A stretch of 64,000 bases of DNA from positions 18,022 to 82,021 of the forward strand of contig JBGTNK010000045.1 of NCBI GenBank assembly GCA_041743125.1. Direction: 5' to 3'. The notes below the pieces were generated by a model, which saw only the letters and a program-made list of their open reading frames with translations, did not search any database and was not told the DNA's origin. This document shows positions 1 through 9,284 of the stretch, piece after piece. Source of the DNA: Terrimonas_B sp041743125. GTDB taxonomy: Bacteria; Bacteroidota; Bacteroidia; Chitinophagales; Chitinophagaceae. Within the stretch, counting starts at the first letter, position 1. Each line of letters begins with the position of its first letter. Position numbers and translations under genes: made by a program.

Positions 1-2
1 TG

Positions 3-782
3 GGGCATACCCTTTGCTGGCACAGTCAAACACCGGGCTGGTTTTTTACTGACTCTGCAACTGGAAAACAGGTAACCAGGGACGTATTACTTAAGCGATT
101 AAAAGATCATATCACGGCTGTTGTTACAAGATATAAGGACGTGATTTATGCCTGGGATGTGGTGAATGAAGTGATTTCCGATAAAAATGAAGAATATTTC
201 CGGCCTTCCTTATTTTACCAGATCTGTGGTGAGGAATTTGTAACCAAAGCCTTTCAGTTTGCGCATGAAGCAGATCCGGATGCGTTGTTATTTTATAATG
301 ATTACAATGAGATCAATGCCACCAAGCGGGCAAAGATTGTTAAAATGGTCAAAGGTATGAAGGAGGGCGGTGTTCCTATTCATGGGGTAGGGCTGCAGGG
401 TCATTGGGCAATTAATGAGCCATCAGAAAAACAACTGGATAGTACACTGGCTCAATTTGCTGAATTGGGATTACAACTTCAAATTACGGAATTGGATATT
501 TCTGTTTATCCTAAAGAGCATGAATCAAGAGGACGGAGTGCGGCTGATTATGACACTGTTTTCTCCGCAGAAAAAGAAAAACTGCAGATTGAAAAGTATA
601 AAATGTGTTTCAATTTATTCAGAAAATATAAACAAGCGCTAACAAGTATTACTTTTTGGAACATTTCAGACAGACACAGCTGGCTTGATAATTTTCCTGT
701 TCGGGGCAGAAAGGATTATCCTTTACTTTTTGATAAAGATCTGCAACCCAAAAAAGCCTATAGGGATGTTGTCAATTTTTAA
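3..782 (+). CDS. GH10 endo-1,4-beta-xylanase, 5' end cut by window edge
   Basis: This is the C-terminal two thirds of a glycoside hydrolase family 10 xylanase, which cleaves internal beta-1,4 xylosyl bonds in xylan. The open frame runs in from the left edge and starts mid-protein with the GH10 pattern GHTLCWHSQTP. The acid/base glutamate lies in WDVVNEV (codon 168-170) and the nucleophile glutamate in QITELDI (codon 489-491). The late motif ITFWNISDRHSW, near the C-terminal end, also fits GH10. The secretion signal would lie outside the window. Xylan debranching releases L-arabinose, so a position next to the arabinose operon is sensible. The family call is firm; exact substrate preference is unknown. 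Confidence 0.95.
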   Translation, partial: GHTLCWHSQTPGWFFTDSATGKQVTRDVLLKRLKDHITAVVTRYKDVIYAWDVVNEVISDKNEEYFRPSLFYQICGEEFVTKAFQFAHEADPDALLFYNDYNEINATKRAKIVKMVKGMKEGGVPIHGVGLQGHWAINEPSEKQLDSTLAQFAELGLQLQITELDISVYPKEHESRGRSAADYDTVFSAEKEKLQIEKYKMCFNLFRKYKQALTSITFWNISDRHSWLDNFPVRGRKDYPLLFDKDLQPKKAYRDVVNF

Positions 783-907
783 AACCAATAAAATCCGGCC
801 AGGGGAAGTGAGTGACCAAATATCTTAATAGGATTAAAACCTAATGTTTGACTTTTATTCTGCACCTATTCTTCTTTTCCTGTAATGAATTTTCTGAAAA
901 AATATAA

Positions 908-938
908 AGTAGTACACCGGCTACCACGGTATACTACT
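908..938 (-). terminator. Hairpin between convergent genes, likely terminator
   Basis: A 12-base stem (908-919 with 927-938, one mismatch) encloses a 7-base loop. It sits between the ends of the xylanase gene and the leftward small gene at 960-1367. Reading leftward, the stem is followed by a T-rich stretch, which suits a rho-independent terminator for the small gene. Confidence 0.5.
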
Positions 939-959
939 CTATAAGAAGATATTTGCCTG

Positions 960-1367
960 TTATTTTATTTTATTGATCAGCATATCTTCCGTTGTATGCA
1001 ATTTTTTACTCACAGCATACACAACTTTAGAATCTGTTTTTTTACCCAGGATTTCAAATTGGATGTCATTATATTCCAGGCCATCTATTTTCAGGACAAA
1101 ATTTTTGGAAAGGCTCTGTACTTTAATTCTTTCCTTGTACAATACATTGGAAAATTCATCGCGGATAATGATGATGTATTCTTGTTCTTCCTCGCCAGTA
1201 AAGGTTAATTGGAAAACAGGATAATCATCAATGTTGCCAACGAATTTTAATTCAACCGGGTCAGGATTTTTTTCATCATTTGCAAAAACCGGGGAACAAA
1301 AAGCTGTAGCGAGGGTAGCTGTTACCGCGATAGCCAAGGTCCGGGTGCTAATCAAAACGTTTTTCAT
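960..1367 (-). CDS. Small secreted protein of unknown function
   Basis: A 135-residue protein with a clear N-terminal signal peptide: a basic start, a hydrophobic stretch of about 20 residues and a likely cut after VFA-N. The mature part is about 105 residues, rich in beta-prone and acidic segments (VELKFVGNIDDYPVFQLTF), and ends in a basic tail. I do not recognise a named domain; the alternating pattern suggests a small beta-sandwich exported to the periplasm or outside. It stands alone, reading leftward, convergent with the xylanase gene and followed by a hairpin. Signal peptide and codon pattern make it a credible gene. Confidence 0.75.
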   Translation of the reverse strand: MKNVLISTRTLAIAVTATLATAFCSPVFANDEKNPDPVELKFVGNIDDYPVFQLTFTGEEEQEYIIIIRDEFSNVLYKERIKVQSLSKNFVLKIDGLEYNDIQFEILGKKTDSKVVYAVSKKLHTTEDMLINKIK

Positions 1368-1763
1368 GAGTTAAAGTTTAAAGGGTTATAAAAAATGTTA
1401 AAACAGATTTTATGGATTACAATCGGGGACGGCAAACATCGAAAACATGTGGAAGCAAAAGGGAAGCGCAGGTTATTATCGAAGATTAACATCTGACGAT
1501 CAGAAAAAACGCCAGTAGATAATATTTAATCTTGTTGCTGTGAAATTAATGAGCCGCCTGTGAGTTTGCAAACCCGTTTTAAACAATTTTGGGCGTGGCT
1601 AAGCTGCGGCCTGTCTGCTGAAAGGGTTGAATCCAGCGGCTTTTAGTGATAAAGATGCATGATGTCCAACGTTAATTGGAAATGATTCCGGTCCACAAAA
1701 TTTGCAAACAGTTTTACCTTATAGTAAAGTTGCCTGCTATCTATCCGACGAATAAAATTTAAT
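1368..1763. other. Intergenic stretch without a gene
   Basis: About 400 bases between the small secreted gene and the araA terminator. No convincing open frame or RNA gene is visible. It holds a perfect 10-base palindrome, GTTTGCAAAC, near 1564, and a near copy, TTTGCAAAC, near 1702. These could be protein-binding sites but nothing supports a specific role. It must hold the promoter of the leftward gene at 960-1367. Confidence 0.4.
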
Positions 1764-1794
1764 AATCACGCCGAAAACGGCTGGTGATTTTTTT
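1764..1794. terminator. Terminator hairpin at the end of the arabinose operon
   Basis: Stem AATCAC-GCCG pairs with CGGC-(TG)-GTGATT around an AAAA loop, with a two-base bulge. It lies 7 bases beyond the araA stop codon at 1801. The run of T is on the plus side and an A/T-rich stretch lies on the other, so it could work in both directions. It marks the 3' end of the five-gene arabinose operon. Confidence 0.65.
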
Positions 1795-1800
1795 AAAAAC

Positions 1801-3297
1801 TCAATATTTATTATAAACACTTTCATTCCATTTCAATTCATTTCTGAATTGGTGGAGCCGGGTGTTTTTATCAATTAAAATAAATTCAACGCCGGCCATG
1901 TCGGCGAAGTCCTGTAAATATTCCGAAGTAAGATTTTGACTGTAGCAGGTGTGGTGGGCACCACCGGCATATATCCACGCAGCAAGTGCATCATGCAAAT
2001 TCGGATGCGGTTTCCATAAAACCCTGGCCACCGGCAATTTGGGTAAATCGAATTTTGGTGTTACCGCCGTTACATTATTTACTAATAACCGGAAGCGGTT
2101 ACCCATATCAATAATTGAGGCGTTCAGCGCAGCGCCGCCCGCCACATTAAATACTAATCTTACCGGGTCTGCTTTACCACCAATTCCCAGCGGATGAATT
2201 TCGCAAGAAGGTTTGCTGACCGAAATACTTTCACAGATCTCCAGCATGTGGGAACCCAGTACTAATTCATTGTGCGGTTCAAAGTGATAAGTATAATCCT
2301 CCATAAAAGAGTTACCTCCGGGTAAACCGCTGCCCATTATTTTCATTGCTCTTACAAGTGCAGCTGTTTTCCAATCACCTTCTCCTCCAAATCCGTAACC
2401 TTCTGCCATCAGGCGCTGGACAGCTATCCCGGGCAATTGCGTCATGCCATGCAGGTCTTCAAATGTATCAGTGAACCCTTTGAAATTACCGGCTTCTAAA
2501 AAGTTTCTTAATCCAATTTCTATTTTGGCAGCCTCCCGCAAGGAGGAATGCTGATCTGCACCTTTGCGCAAGGCAGCAACAACATTATAACGATCTTCAT
2601 ATTCTTTTACCAGCTCATCAATATTGCTGTCAGTTACGTCATTGATCACTTTCACCAGGTCTCCGATACCATGTGTATTTACAGAATATCCGAATTTCAT
2701 TTCGGCCCCTACTTTATCTCCGTCGGTAACGGCAACATAACGCATATTATCTCCAAAGCGAACAAACTTTGCACCCTGCCAGTCGTGCCAGGCAGCGGCC
2801 GTTCGCATCCATACACTTATATGGTGTATTACTTTTTCATGTTGCCAGTGCCCCACCACTACTTTTCTTTCCAGCCGCATACGAGACATGATAAAACCAA
2901 ATTCCCTGTCGCCATGTGCCGATTGATTGAGGTTCATAAAATCCATATCTATTTCGCCCCAGGGTATATCCCGGTTAAACTGCGTATGCAGATGCAGGAT
3001 TGGTTTCTGCAAAATCTTTAGGCCGCTGATCCACATTTTGGCCGGGGAGAACGTATGCATCCAGGTGATGATGCCAATACAAATTTTGCTGGTATTGGCT
3101 TCCTGGCAAAGGAGTATGATTTCCTCTGGTGACTTTACTACCGGTTTAAAAATTACTTTTACAGGAATGCCATCGAGTTCATGAAAGTAGGAGGCTATTT
3201 GTTGCGAATGGGTGGCCACTTGTTTCAATGTTTCTTCGCCATACAAATGCTGGCTGCCGGTAACAAACCATACTTCCAGGGATTTAAGATTGATCAT
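1801..3297 (-). CDS. araA: L-arabinose isomerase
   Basis: AraA converts L-arabinose to L-ribulose in the cytoplasm, the first step of arabinose catabolism, using a divalent metal such as Mn2+. The protein has 498 residues, the usual size for the family, and starts with the typical EVWFVTGSQHLYG. The metal and catalytic residues are present: Glu306 in GGEGDWK, Glu333 in FMEDYTYH, His350 in GSHMLE, and a histidine pair at 448-449 in AGGAHHT. It is the last gene of the operon, 35 bases after the GH127 gene, and is followed by a hairpin terminator. Start chosen at the ATG that begins the conserved N-terminus. Confidence 0.98.
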   Translation of the reverse strand: MINLKSLEVWFVTGSQHLYGEETLKQVATHSQQIASYFHELDGIPVKVIFKPVVKSPEEIILLCQEANTSKICIGIITWMHTFSPAKMWISGLKILQKPILHLHTQFNRDIPWGEIDMDFMNLNQSAHGDREFGFIMSRMRLERKVVVGHWQHEKVIHHISVWMRTAAAWHDWQGAKFVRFGDNMRYVAVTDGDKVGAEMKFGYSVNTHGIGDLVKVINDVTDSNIDELVKEYEDRYNVVAALRKGADQHSSLREAAKIEIGLRNFLEAGNFKGFTDTFEDLHGMTQLPGIAVQRLMAEGYGFGGEGDWKTAALVRAMKIMGSGLPGGNSFMEDYTYHFEPHNELVLGSHMLEICESISVSKPSCEIHPLGIGGKADPVRLVFNVAGGAALNASIIDMGNRFRLLVNNVTAVTPKFDLPKLPVARVLWKPHPNLHDALAAWIYAGGAHHTCYSQNLTSEYLQDFADMAGVEFILIDKNTRLHQFRNELKWNESVYNKY

Positions 3298-3332
3298 TTT
3301 TCTTTTTTTCTTGCTTGTAAATTATTTTTCTT

Positions 3333-5336
3333 CTAATGAGTTAACAGCTCCACCTCTTTTACTTCCCGTGGAAACCAAACATTCATTTCGCCTTTTCCCC
3401 TGTTGGCCCAGCCAAAATAAGGTATGGCAGTAAAGGATTGATTTATTGTACTAACATTATTACCATTCACAATCACCGCTGGCACTTCTGCTGATAATAC
3501 CATTACTCCATTCAACAGATCCGGCTTGTACTCGCTGGAAAATGAAGTGCCCGAAGGCAGAATAAGGTTACTGGTCTTACCATTATTGTCAACCCATTCT
3601 GCGCAATACATGACAGGTCCACGCTGCAAAGCTACTTTACCTAAATCTTCATTAACCTTTTCATTGGCTTTCACTGTTCTTACTTCCATCGGCAAGATGA
3701 TTTCTACTTTATCATTCTTTTTCCAGGTTCTGCGAATAACTGCGTATCCATTTTGCATATCATATTGAACAGGCTGTCCGTTCAGCTTAATGGAAACGGG
3801 GGTGGAGGAATTGCTATCAAAATGATAAAGGGTGGAAGGTATAGCCTGGTTTTGAGCCCAGCCGGGAATGCGCACCTGCAAGCCAAATGCAACGGGGGCA
3901 GAAGGGTTGATGGTAAAAGATAAGTTGCCCTCCCAGGGGTAATTATTTTCCTGGATGATATTTACCTTCTTCTTTCCGATAGTTATTGATGCATTGCCGG
4001 CAATAAATAAATTAGCATAGAGGTTATCTCCTTTCAGTCCATATATATAACCAGGCACGGAGGGGATCAACCGGGCAAGGTTAGTGGGGCAACAGGAACA
4101 TTCAAACCAACCTGACCGGGAAGCTTCCATGTCTTTGTGTGCATAGCTATTTCTGATCTGCATGGCATTGGTATAAAAAAAAGATTTACCGTCGAGGCCG
4201 AGGCCCGATATTAAACCGTTGTATAATATTTTTTCCAGGACATCAATATATTTTGAATCGCCATGCAGCAGGAACATGCGGTGATTCCAATACACATTAG
4301 AAATAGCAGCACAGGTTTCATTATATGCGGTGGCATTGGGCAATTCATAATTATTTCCGTATCGTTCACCGCTGCCAATAGCACCAACCGACCCTTGTAC
4401 GTACATTTTTTTATCAACTACATTGTTCCATATTTTATCAATAGCCTGCAATAAGCTATCATCACCTGTCAATGCAGCTACATCAGCAACAGCAGCATAT
4501 AAATAGCCGGCTCTTACCGCATGACCCACGGCTTCATCCTGGTTGACTATGCGTTTCTCATCCTGCCAGTAAGCGCCATTTTTCCAGGGATCATTGCTTT
4601 TTACATCATAACCTTTGAAGTGGCCTCTTTCCTCTATAAAAAATTTTGCCGTTGACAAATACTCTTTCTTCCCTGTGAGTCGGTAAAGTTTTACCAGGCC
4701 CATTTCAACAATTTCATGGCCCGGGGCCACATGTAATTTTCCCGGCCCGAAAACAGAACATACCAGGTCTGCATTTTTCAATGCAATATCCAGAAGGTTT
4801 CTTTTTTTTGTTGCCAGAAAATGAGCTGCTGCTGCCTCGTATAAATGCCCGGCATTATATAATTCATGACTTAATTCTCTTTCCTTTTCCCATCTTGTTT
4901 GCCCTGCCCAGGCATGCGGATCGGCCGGATTGATTGTTCGTGCGGTGTATAAATAGCCATCCGGTTCCTGTGCTTTCCCAATAATGGTAATGAGGGAGTC
5001 AACATAGGTTTCCAGCTTGATATCAGGATGCACTGCTAAAGAAAAAGAAGCTCCCTCTATTGTTTTATAAATATCCGTGTCGTCAAATGGAAAGACCGTA
5101 CAGAACTTGCCGTTCTTTTCAGCCGCCATAACAAAATTCTTTACCCTGCCGGTATTTTCACATCGTTCAAATGAAGCAGGAATAGTAACGGTTCTGTTTA
5201 TCTCTATCCGTGGCAACCAGAACTTGTCGTTTAATTTTACCTGGGTAAAATCAACCGCCTGCACGGCATAATCTTTTGTCTGGGCTACAACACTGATCGA
5301 AACAAATAACAAGAAATAAAAAAAGTAATTTTTCAT
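3333..5336 (-). CDS. GH127 beta-L-arabinofuranosidase, secreted
   Basis: A 667-residue protein of glycoside hydrolase family 127 (formerly DUF1680), whose characterised members release beta-L-arabinofuranose from plant glycans and glycoproteins. A signal peptide ends near VVA-QT at residue 18, placing the enzyme in the periplasm or beyond. Residues known from HypBA1 are all visible with the right spacing: Glu324 (GERYG), Glu340 and Cys342 (NETC), and the pair Cys415-Cys416 (CSCCP), the zinc ligands and cysteine nucleophile. It sits inside the arabinose operon, 19 bases after galM, so free L-arabinose is its likely product. The exact linkage cleaved is an inference. Confidence 0.93.
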   Translation of the reverse strand: MKNYFFYFLLFVSISVVAQTKDYAVQAVDFTQVKLNDKFWLPRIEINRTVTIPASFERCENTGRVKNFVMAAEKNGKFCTVFPFDDTDIYKTIEGASFSLAVHPDIKLETYVDSLITIIGKAQEPDGYLYTARTINPADPHAWAGQTRWEKERELSHELYNAGHLYEAAAAHFLATKKRNLLDIALKNADLVCSVFGPGKLHVAPGHEIVEMGLVKLYRLTGKKEYLSTAKFFIEERGHFKGYDVKSNDPWKNGAYWQDEKRIVNQDEAVGHAVRAGYLYAAVADVAALTGDDSLLQAIDKIWNNVVDKKMYVQGSVGAIGSGERYGNNYELPNATAYNETCAAISNVYWNHRMFLLHGDSKYIDVLEKILYNGLISGLGLDGKSFFYTNAMQIRNSYAHKDMEASRSGWFECSCCPTNLARLIPSVPGYIYGLKGDNLYANLFIAGNASITIGKKKVNIIQENNYPWEGNLSFTINPSAPVAFGLQVRIPGWAQNQAIPSTLYHFDSNSSTPVSIKLNGQPVQYDMQNGYAVIRRTWKKNDKVEIILPMEVRTVKANEKVNEDLGKVALQRGPVMYCAEWVDNNGKTSNLILPSGTSFSSEYKPDLLNGVMVLSAEVPAVIVNGNNVSTINQSFTAIPYFGWANRGKGEMNVWFPREVKEVELLTH

Positions 5337-5355
5337 ATATCGTTAATTATGGAGA

Positions 5356-6501
5356 TTATGGAGAGGAAAATTTATAGATGGTCTGTTGATGGTAGGTTTC
5401 TCCCGGGTTTAAAATAGAAGAGGGAAAGGATGGTTGGTTAGGGCTGTCAGGAAAATGCTGAGTTTCCAGGCAAAGCCCGGCATGTTTAATATATTTTGCT
5501 CCGCCTTTTGTATTGGTTAGCGTGCCATTCAAAAAGTTTCCGGTGTAAAATTGAATACCGGGTTCCGTTGTCCATACCTCCAACATCCGGCCACTGCCCT
5601 CATGGTAAACGGTTGCTGCCTTTGATAATTCATTTCCATTTTTATTTAGAACCCAATTATGATCATAACCCCCTTGCACCTGCCCGATATCCTGGCCAAT
5701 TGTTTTTTTGTTATTGAAATCCATGGGTCCGTCTTTTACTTCGGGTAATTTCCCGGTAGGGATCAGCTTATCGTTTACTTCAGTGAACCTGTCCGCATTG
5801 ATCATTATCTGGTGGTCCAGAATAGTAGAATCTTTTCCTGCCGATAAATTAAAATAAGCATGATTGGTAAGATTTACCGGCGTGGCTTTATCCGTAGTTG
5901 CGGTATAGTTAATTTTTAAAGCGTTATCAGCACCCAGCGAGTAAACCACCACTACAGATAAATTCCCCGGGTAGCCTTCTTCACCATCTTTACTTAAATA
6001 AGCTAATTGCAGACTGCTGTCTCCCGGAAGTTTTTCAGTTTTCCAGATAACTTTATCAAATCCTTTTATGCCACCATGTAAACTGTTTCCATTATTATTG
6101 GCTGCCAGGTTGTAGGTTTTTCCATCCAGGGAAAATTTTGCATTGGCGATGCGATTGCCATACCGGCCTACCAGCGATCCAAAATAAGGATTACCCGTTT
6201 GTAAAAAACCGCTCAGTGAATCAAAGCTGAGAACCACATTCCCCAATTCCCCTGATTTATCAGGAGCCATTATTTCGGTTATCGTTCCTCCATAATTTAT
6301 AATACTTACCTGGACACCATTTGGATTGGTCAGGGTATATTTTGTAATGGACTCTCCTTCCAGTTTGCCGAAAGGAGTATCACTGATGCTGAATTTATTT
6401 TCCGGTGATGTTTGTTCTTCCGGTTTATCATTGTTATTGTTATTACAGGAGAAAATAATAAGGAAAACGGCAGGCATTAAAAATTGAATTAGTTTTTTCA
6501 T
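5356..6501 (-). CDS. galM: Aldose 1-epimerase, lipoprotein form
   Basis: Mutarotase that interconverts alpha and beta anomers of aldoses. Fold markers for family GH-like aldose epimerases are seen: GSLVGRYGNRIANAKF, NLTNHAYFNLS with the acid histidine, and LETQHFPDSPNQ with the catalytic base glutamate. The N-terminus is a lipoprotein signal with Cys19 (IIFSC) followed by an asparagine-rich linker, so the enzyme acts outside the cytoplasm. It is 381 residues, usual once the signal is counted. It lies 25 bases after araD and 19 before the GH127 gene. A periplasmic mutarotase beside an arabinosidase may supply the anomer preferred by the sugar importer; that is inference. Confidence 0.95.
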   Translation of the reverse strand: MKKLIQFLMPAVFLIIFSCNNNNNDKPEEQTSPENKFSISDTPFGKLEGESITKYTLTNPNGVQVSIINYGGTITEIMAPDKSGELGNVVLSFDSLSGFLQTGNPYFGSLVGRYGNRIANAKFSLDGKTYNLAANNNGNSLHGGIKGFDKVIWKTEKLPGDSSLQLAYLSKDGEEGYPGNLSVVVVYSLGADNALKINYTATTDKATPVNLTNHAYFNLSAGKDSTILDHQIMINADRFTEVNDKLIPTGKLPEVKDGPMDFNNKKTIGQDIGQVQGGYDHNWVLNKNGNELSKAATVYHEGSGRMLEVWTTEPGIQFYTGNFLNGTLTNTKGGAKYIKHAGLCLETQHFPDSPNQPSFPSSILNPGETYHQQTIYKFSSP

Positions 6502-6526
6502 ACAGCTTTTTTATTAATAATAAATT

Positions 6527-7225
6527 CTATTGTCCATAATAAGAATCCGGTCCGTGTTTGCGTTCAAAATGTTTTTTTATCAAAGCATCTTTCAGTCGGG
6601 GCGCATTGGCATTGATTTGTTCGGTCAATAACGCCATATGCGCAACCTGCTCCAATACGGCACTATTATAAACGGCTTTGCCGGCGGTTTTACCCCAGGT
6701 AAACGGCGCATGGTTTCCAACCAGGATCATTTCTACTTCCTCATAACTAAATCCTTTTTCTTTTAAGCAATTCATGATCTGGAATCCGGTTTCGAATTCA
6801 TAATTACCCTTTATCATTTCATCGCTCATGGGTGATGTACAGGGAATGTCAACGGTGTTATGGTCGGCATGCGTGGTGCCCAGGATGGGAATATCTCTTT
6901 GAGATTGTGCCCAGGCAGTAGCATAAGTAGAATGCGTATGAACGATACCTGCAATCTTTTCCCAGTGCTTATACAGAACGGCATGCGTTTTTGTGTCAGA
7001 AGAAGGACGTAGTGTACCTTCCACGGTATTGCCATCAAAATCCACTATGACCATTTTGTCGGGAGATAATTCTTCATAAGGAACTCCGCTGGGTTTAATA
7101 GCAAAGACACCTGCGTTTCTATCGGCTGCACTTACATTGCCAAAAGTAAATAATACAAGTCCCAGTTTTGGTAATTGCATATTAGCGTCAAATGCTTCTT
7201 GTTTTATATATTGATAGCGACTCAT
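6527..7225 (-). CDS. araD: L-ribulose-5-phosphate 4-epimerase
   Basis: AraD turns L-ribulose 5-phosphate into D-xylulose 5-phosphate, the last step before the pentose phosphate pathway. The protein has 232 residues, as in E. coli. It is a class II aldolase-like fold with zinc-binding histidines in HTHSTYATAWAQ and HADH, plus the glycine-rich NHAPFTWGKTAGKAVYNS segment. It lies between araB (48 bases upstream) and galM (25 bases downstream), all leftward, so co-transcription is very likely. Confidence 0.97.
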   Translation of the reverse strand: MSRYQYIKQEAFDANMQLPKLGLVLFTFGNVSAADRNAGVFAIKPSGVPYEELSPDKMVIVDFDGNTVEGTLRPSSDTKTHAVLYKHWEKIAGIVHTHSTYATAWAQSQRDIPILGTTHADHNTVDIPCTSPMSDEMIKGNYEFETGFQIMNCLKEKGFSYEEVEMILVGNHAPFTWGKTAGKAVYNSAVLEQVAHMALLTEQINANAPRLKDALIKKHFERKHGPDSYYGQ

Positions 7226-7273
7226 GATTTATGTACACTGATAATCTACTGTGCAGTTAAGAAACTGGTGAAT

Positions 7274-8998
7274 TTACAGATGAAATGGTTGTTCCAATGT
7301 ACTACTTACCGAAGTCAATTCTTCTTTTATTTGCCGTTCAGAAAATCCGCCAAGTTGCTTATACTTTTGATAGCGTTTATAATATACCGGTACCTTACTT
7401 CTGTCAGGAAAATATTCCGTATCAAAACCTTGTCCCATAGCCAGCATAGCATCTTCCACTTTGTTATAAATACCAGCAGCGGTTGCGGCAAACATGGCAG
7501 CTCCCAGGGCACAGGTCTGCTCCGAGCGGTGAATGCGTATCGGCATATTCATAACATCCGCCATCATCTGCATAATAAAGGGAGATTTTTTGGCCACCCC
7601 GCCAAGCCCAATCAATCCGTTCACCGGTATTCCCTGTTCTACAAAACGGTCTGCGATGGCTTTAGCGCCAAAGCAGGTTGCTTCCACTATTGCTCTGAAT
7701 ATTTTTGGAGCATCACTGCCTAAATCCAACCCGGTTATGGAAGCGGTCAATAATTGGCTTGCATCAGGTGTTCTTCTGCCATTAAACCAGTCAACAGCCA
7801 ATTCGTTGTTTTCATGTAAAGGAATTTGTGCTGCCTGCCTGTTTAATTCAGGAATAATTTTATCATCAATTTCATCAATCAATTTTCGGGCTATGTCGTC
7901 ACCAATAATGGAGGATCCGGAAAGTATATGGTGCAAGGGCCATGTCAACAGTTTTTTAAACCAGGCATAACAATCTCCAAACGCAGATTGTCCGGCTTCC
8001 ATACCCATCATACCGGGAATAATAGAACCAGGAACCTGCCCGCAAATACCATTCACAAGAGTATCTCCCACTTCGCTGATGGGGGCCACTAACATATCAC
8101 AGGTAGATGTTCCCATTACTTTACTTAAATAATAAGGTTCAATCTGTCCGCCCACGGCACCCATATGTGCGTCAAAGGCACCCACACCTATAATGACATC
8201 TGCAGGTAAACCAAGCCGGGTAGCCCATTCCTTGCTAATAACTCCCGCTGCTTTATCCGACGTATAGGTATTTTTAAAAAGTCTTTCTGTAAAACCTGTT
8301 AGTGCAGGATCCAGTGAAGTAAAGAATTCATCAGGCGGAAGTCCGTCCCAGGCTTCAGCCCATAATATCTTATGGCCGGCGGCACAAACACTTCTTTTCA
8401 TTTGATGGACATCATGTCCGCCCGTTAATAAAAAGGGTATCCAGTCGCAATGTTCAGCAAATGAATAAATGGAATTTTTTACTTCTTCATTGCTTCGCAA
8501 TACATGCAGCAATTTCGCCCAAAACCACTCTGATGAATAAATGCCGCCAACAAATTGTAAATAATTTGTTCCAAATTTTTTGGCGTGAGCATTAATCTCT
8601 GCAGCTTCACCCACCGCTGTATGGTCCTTCCAAAGTACGAACATGGCATCCGGGTTTTTCTCAAATTCCGGAAGCAAGGAAAGCGGAGTTCCGGTTTTAT
8701 CTACAGCAACCGGAGTAGAGCCGGTAGTGTCAACAGAAAGAGCTTCTATTCTGGAGGCTATTGAAGGTCCCGCTTGCGAAAGGCATTGTGTAATTGTTTC
8801 TTCAAGCCCTTCAATATAATCCAACGGGTGTTGCCTGAAAAGGTTTTCGCCTGCATCACAATACAATTGTTTTTTCCAGCGGGGATATTGAAAAACGGCA
8901 GAGGCTATTTCTTTGCCATCCGAAGCATCGGCAACAATCGTCCTGACAGAATCAGAGCCAAAATCAACTCCTATAACGTATGCATCAGTGGGGGTCAT
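7274..8998 (-). CDS. araB: Ribulokinase
   Basis: AraB phosphorylates L-ribulose with ATP. It is 574 residues, slightly longer than the family norm, with the FGGY kinase N-terminal motif GVDFGSDSVRTIVAD and the C-terminal ATP-binding motif GLGGVAKKSPFIMQMMADV. The catalytic aspartate is expected in GVGAFDAHMGAVGG. It is the first gene of the operon araB-araD-galM-GH127-araA. About 286 bases separate it from the regulator gene upstream, enough for a promoter and operator. Confidence 0.97.
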   Translation of the reverse strand: MTPTDAYVIGVDFGSDSVRTIVADASDGKEIASAVFQYPRWKKQLYCDAGENLFRQHPLDYIEGLEETITQCLSQAGPSIASRIEALSVDTTGSTPVAVDKTGTPLSLLPEFEKNPDAMFVLWKDHTAVGEAAEINAHAKKFGTNYLQFVGGIYSSEWFWAKLLHVLRSNEEVKNSIYSFAEHCDWIPFLLTGGHDVHQMKRSVCAAGHKILWAEAWDGLPPDEFFTSLDPALTGFTERLFKNTYTSDKAAGVISKEWATRLGLPADVIIGVGAFDAHMGAVGGQIEPYYLSKVMGTSTCDMLVAPISEVGDTLVNGICGQVPGSIIPGMMGMEAGQSAFGDCYAWFKKLLTWPLHHILSGSSIIGDDIARKLIDEIDDKIIPELNRQAAQIPLHENNELAVDWFNGRRTPDASQLLTASITGLDLGSDAPKIFRAIVEATCFGAKAIADRFVEQGIPVNGLIGLGGVAKKSPFIMQMMADVMNMPIRIHRSEQTCALGAAMFAATAAGIYNKVEDAMLAMGQGFDTEYFPDRSKVPVYYKRYQKYKQLGGFSERQIKEELTSVSSTLEQPFHL

Positions 8999-9284
8999 AA
9001 AAATTATTTTATATGGTCATCCGGGTAATGTAGAAATTCCAACTATTATTTTACGCTTACATTTAATTGCATAAACTTAGTTTGTACTTTTAATTTAAAG
9101 AAATAGAGGTTGTAAGGTAGCCGGTTAAAAGAGGGATAAACCCGGTTAACAGCTAATTTGCCAATTTTTTTAATAGTAATTTTTAGTAAGGAAGGTTTAT
9201 TCATTACGGCAAGTAATTAGTGTCAAAATAACACGTATTAGGGGAAATAAAAAATTCTTTTTTTAAAAGAGGATAACCAGGGTT
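8999..9284 (-). promoter_or_regulatory. Probable promoter region of the arabinose operon
   Basis: A 286-base gap between the regulator gene and araB. It is AT-rich and holds one good inverted repeat (9214-9240, listed separately). It also has two copies of CCGGTTAA about 20 bases apart near 9120-9150. I did not find a clean TAnnTTTG box on the leftward strand, so the promoter itself is not placed. Confidence 0.45.
9214..9240. promoter_or_regulatory. Candidate AraR operator
   Basis: Two 10-base arms, TAATTAGTGT and ACACGTATTA, match as an inverted repeat at 8 of 10 positions around a 7-base spacer. It is the best palindrome in the gap upstream of araB and sits next to the gene for a likely dimeric arabinose regulator. 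The link to AraR is inferred from position only; I am not matching it to a remembered consensus. Confidence 0.4.

Noticed and set aside
2548..3021. A rightward frame of 157 codons opposite araA
   Set aside because: AraA is complete and conserved here; the opposite frame has no family pattern.
7175..7723. A rightward frame of 182 codons across the araD-araB junction
   Set aside because: It overlaps two certain genes on the other strand and has no meaningful domain.
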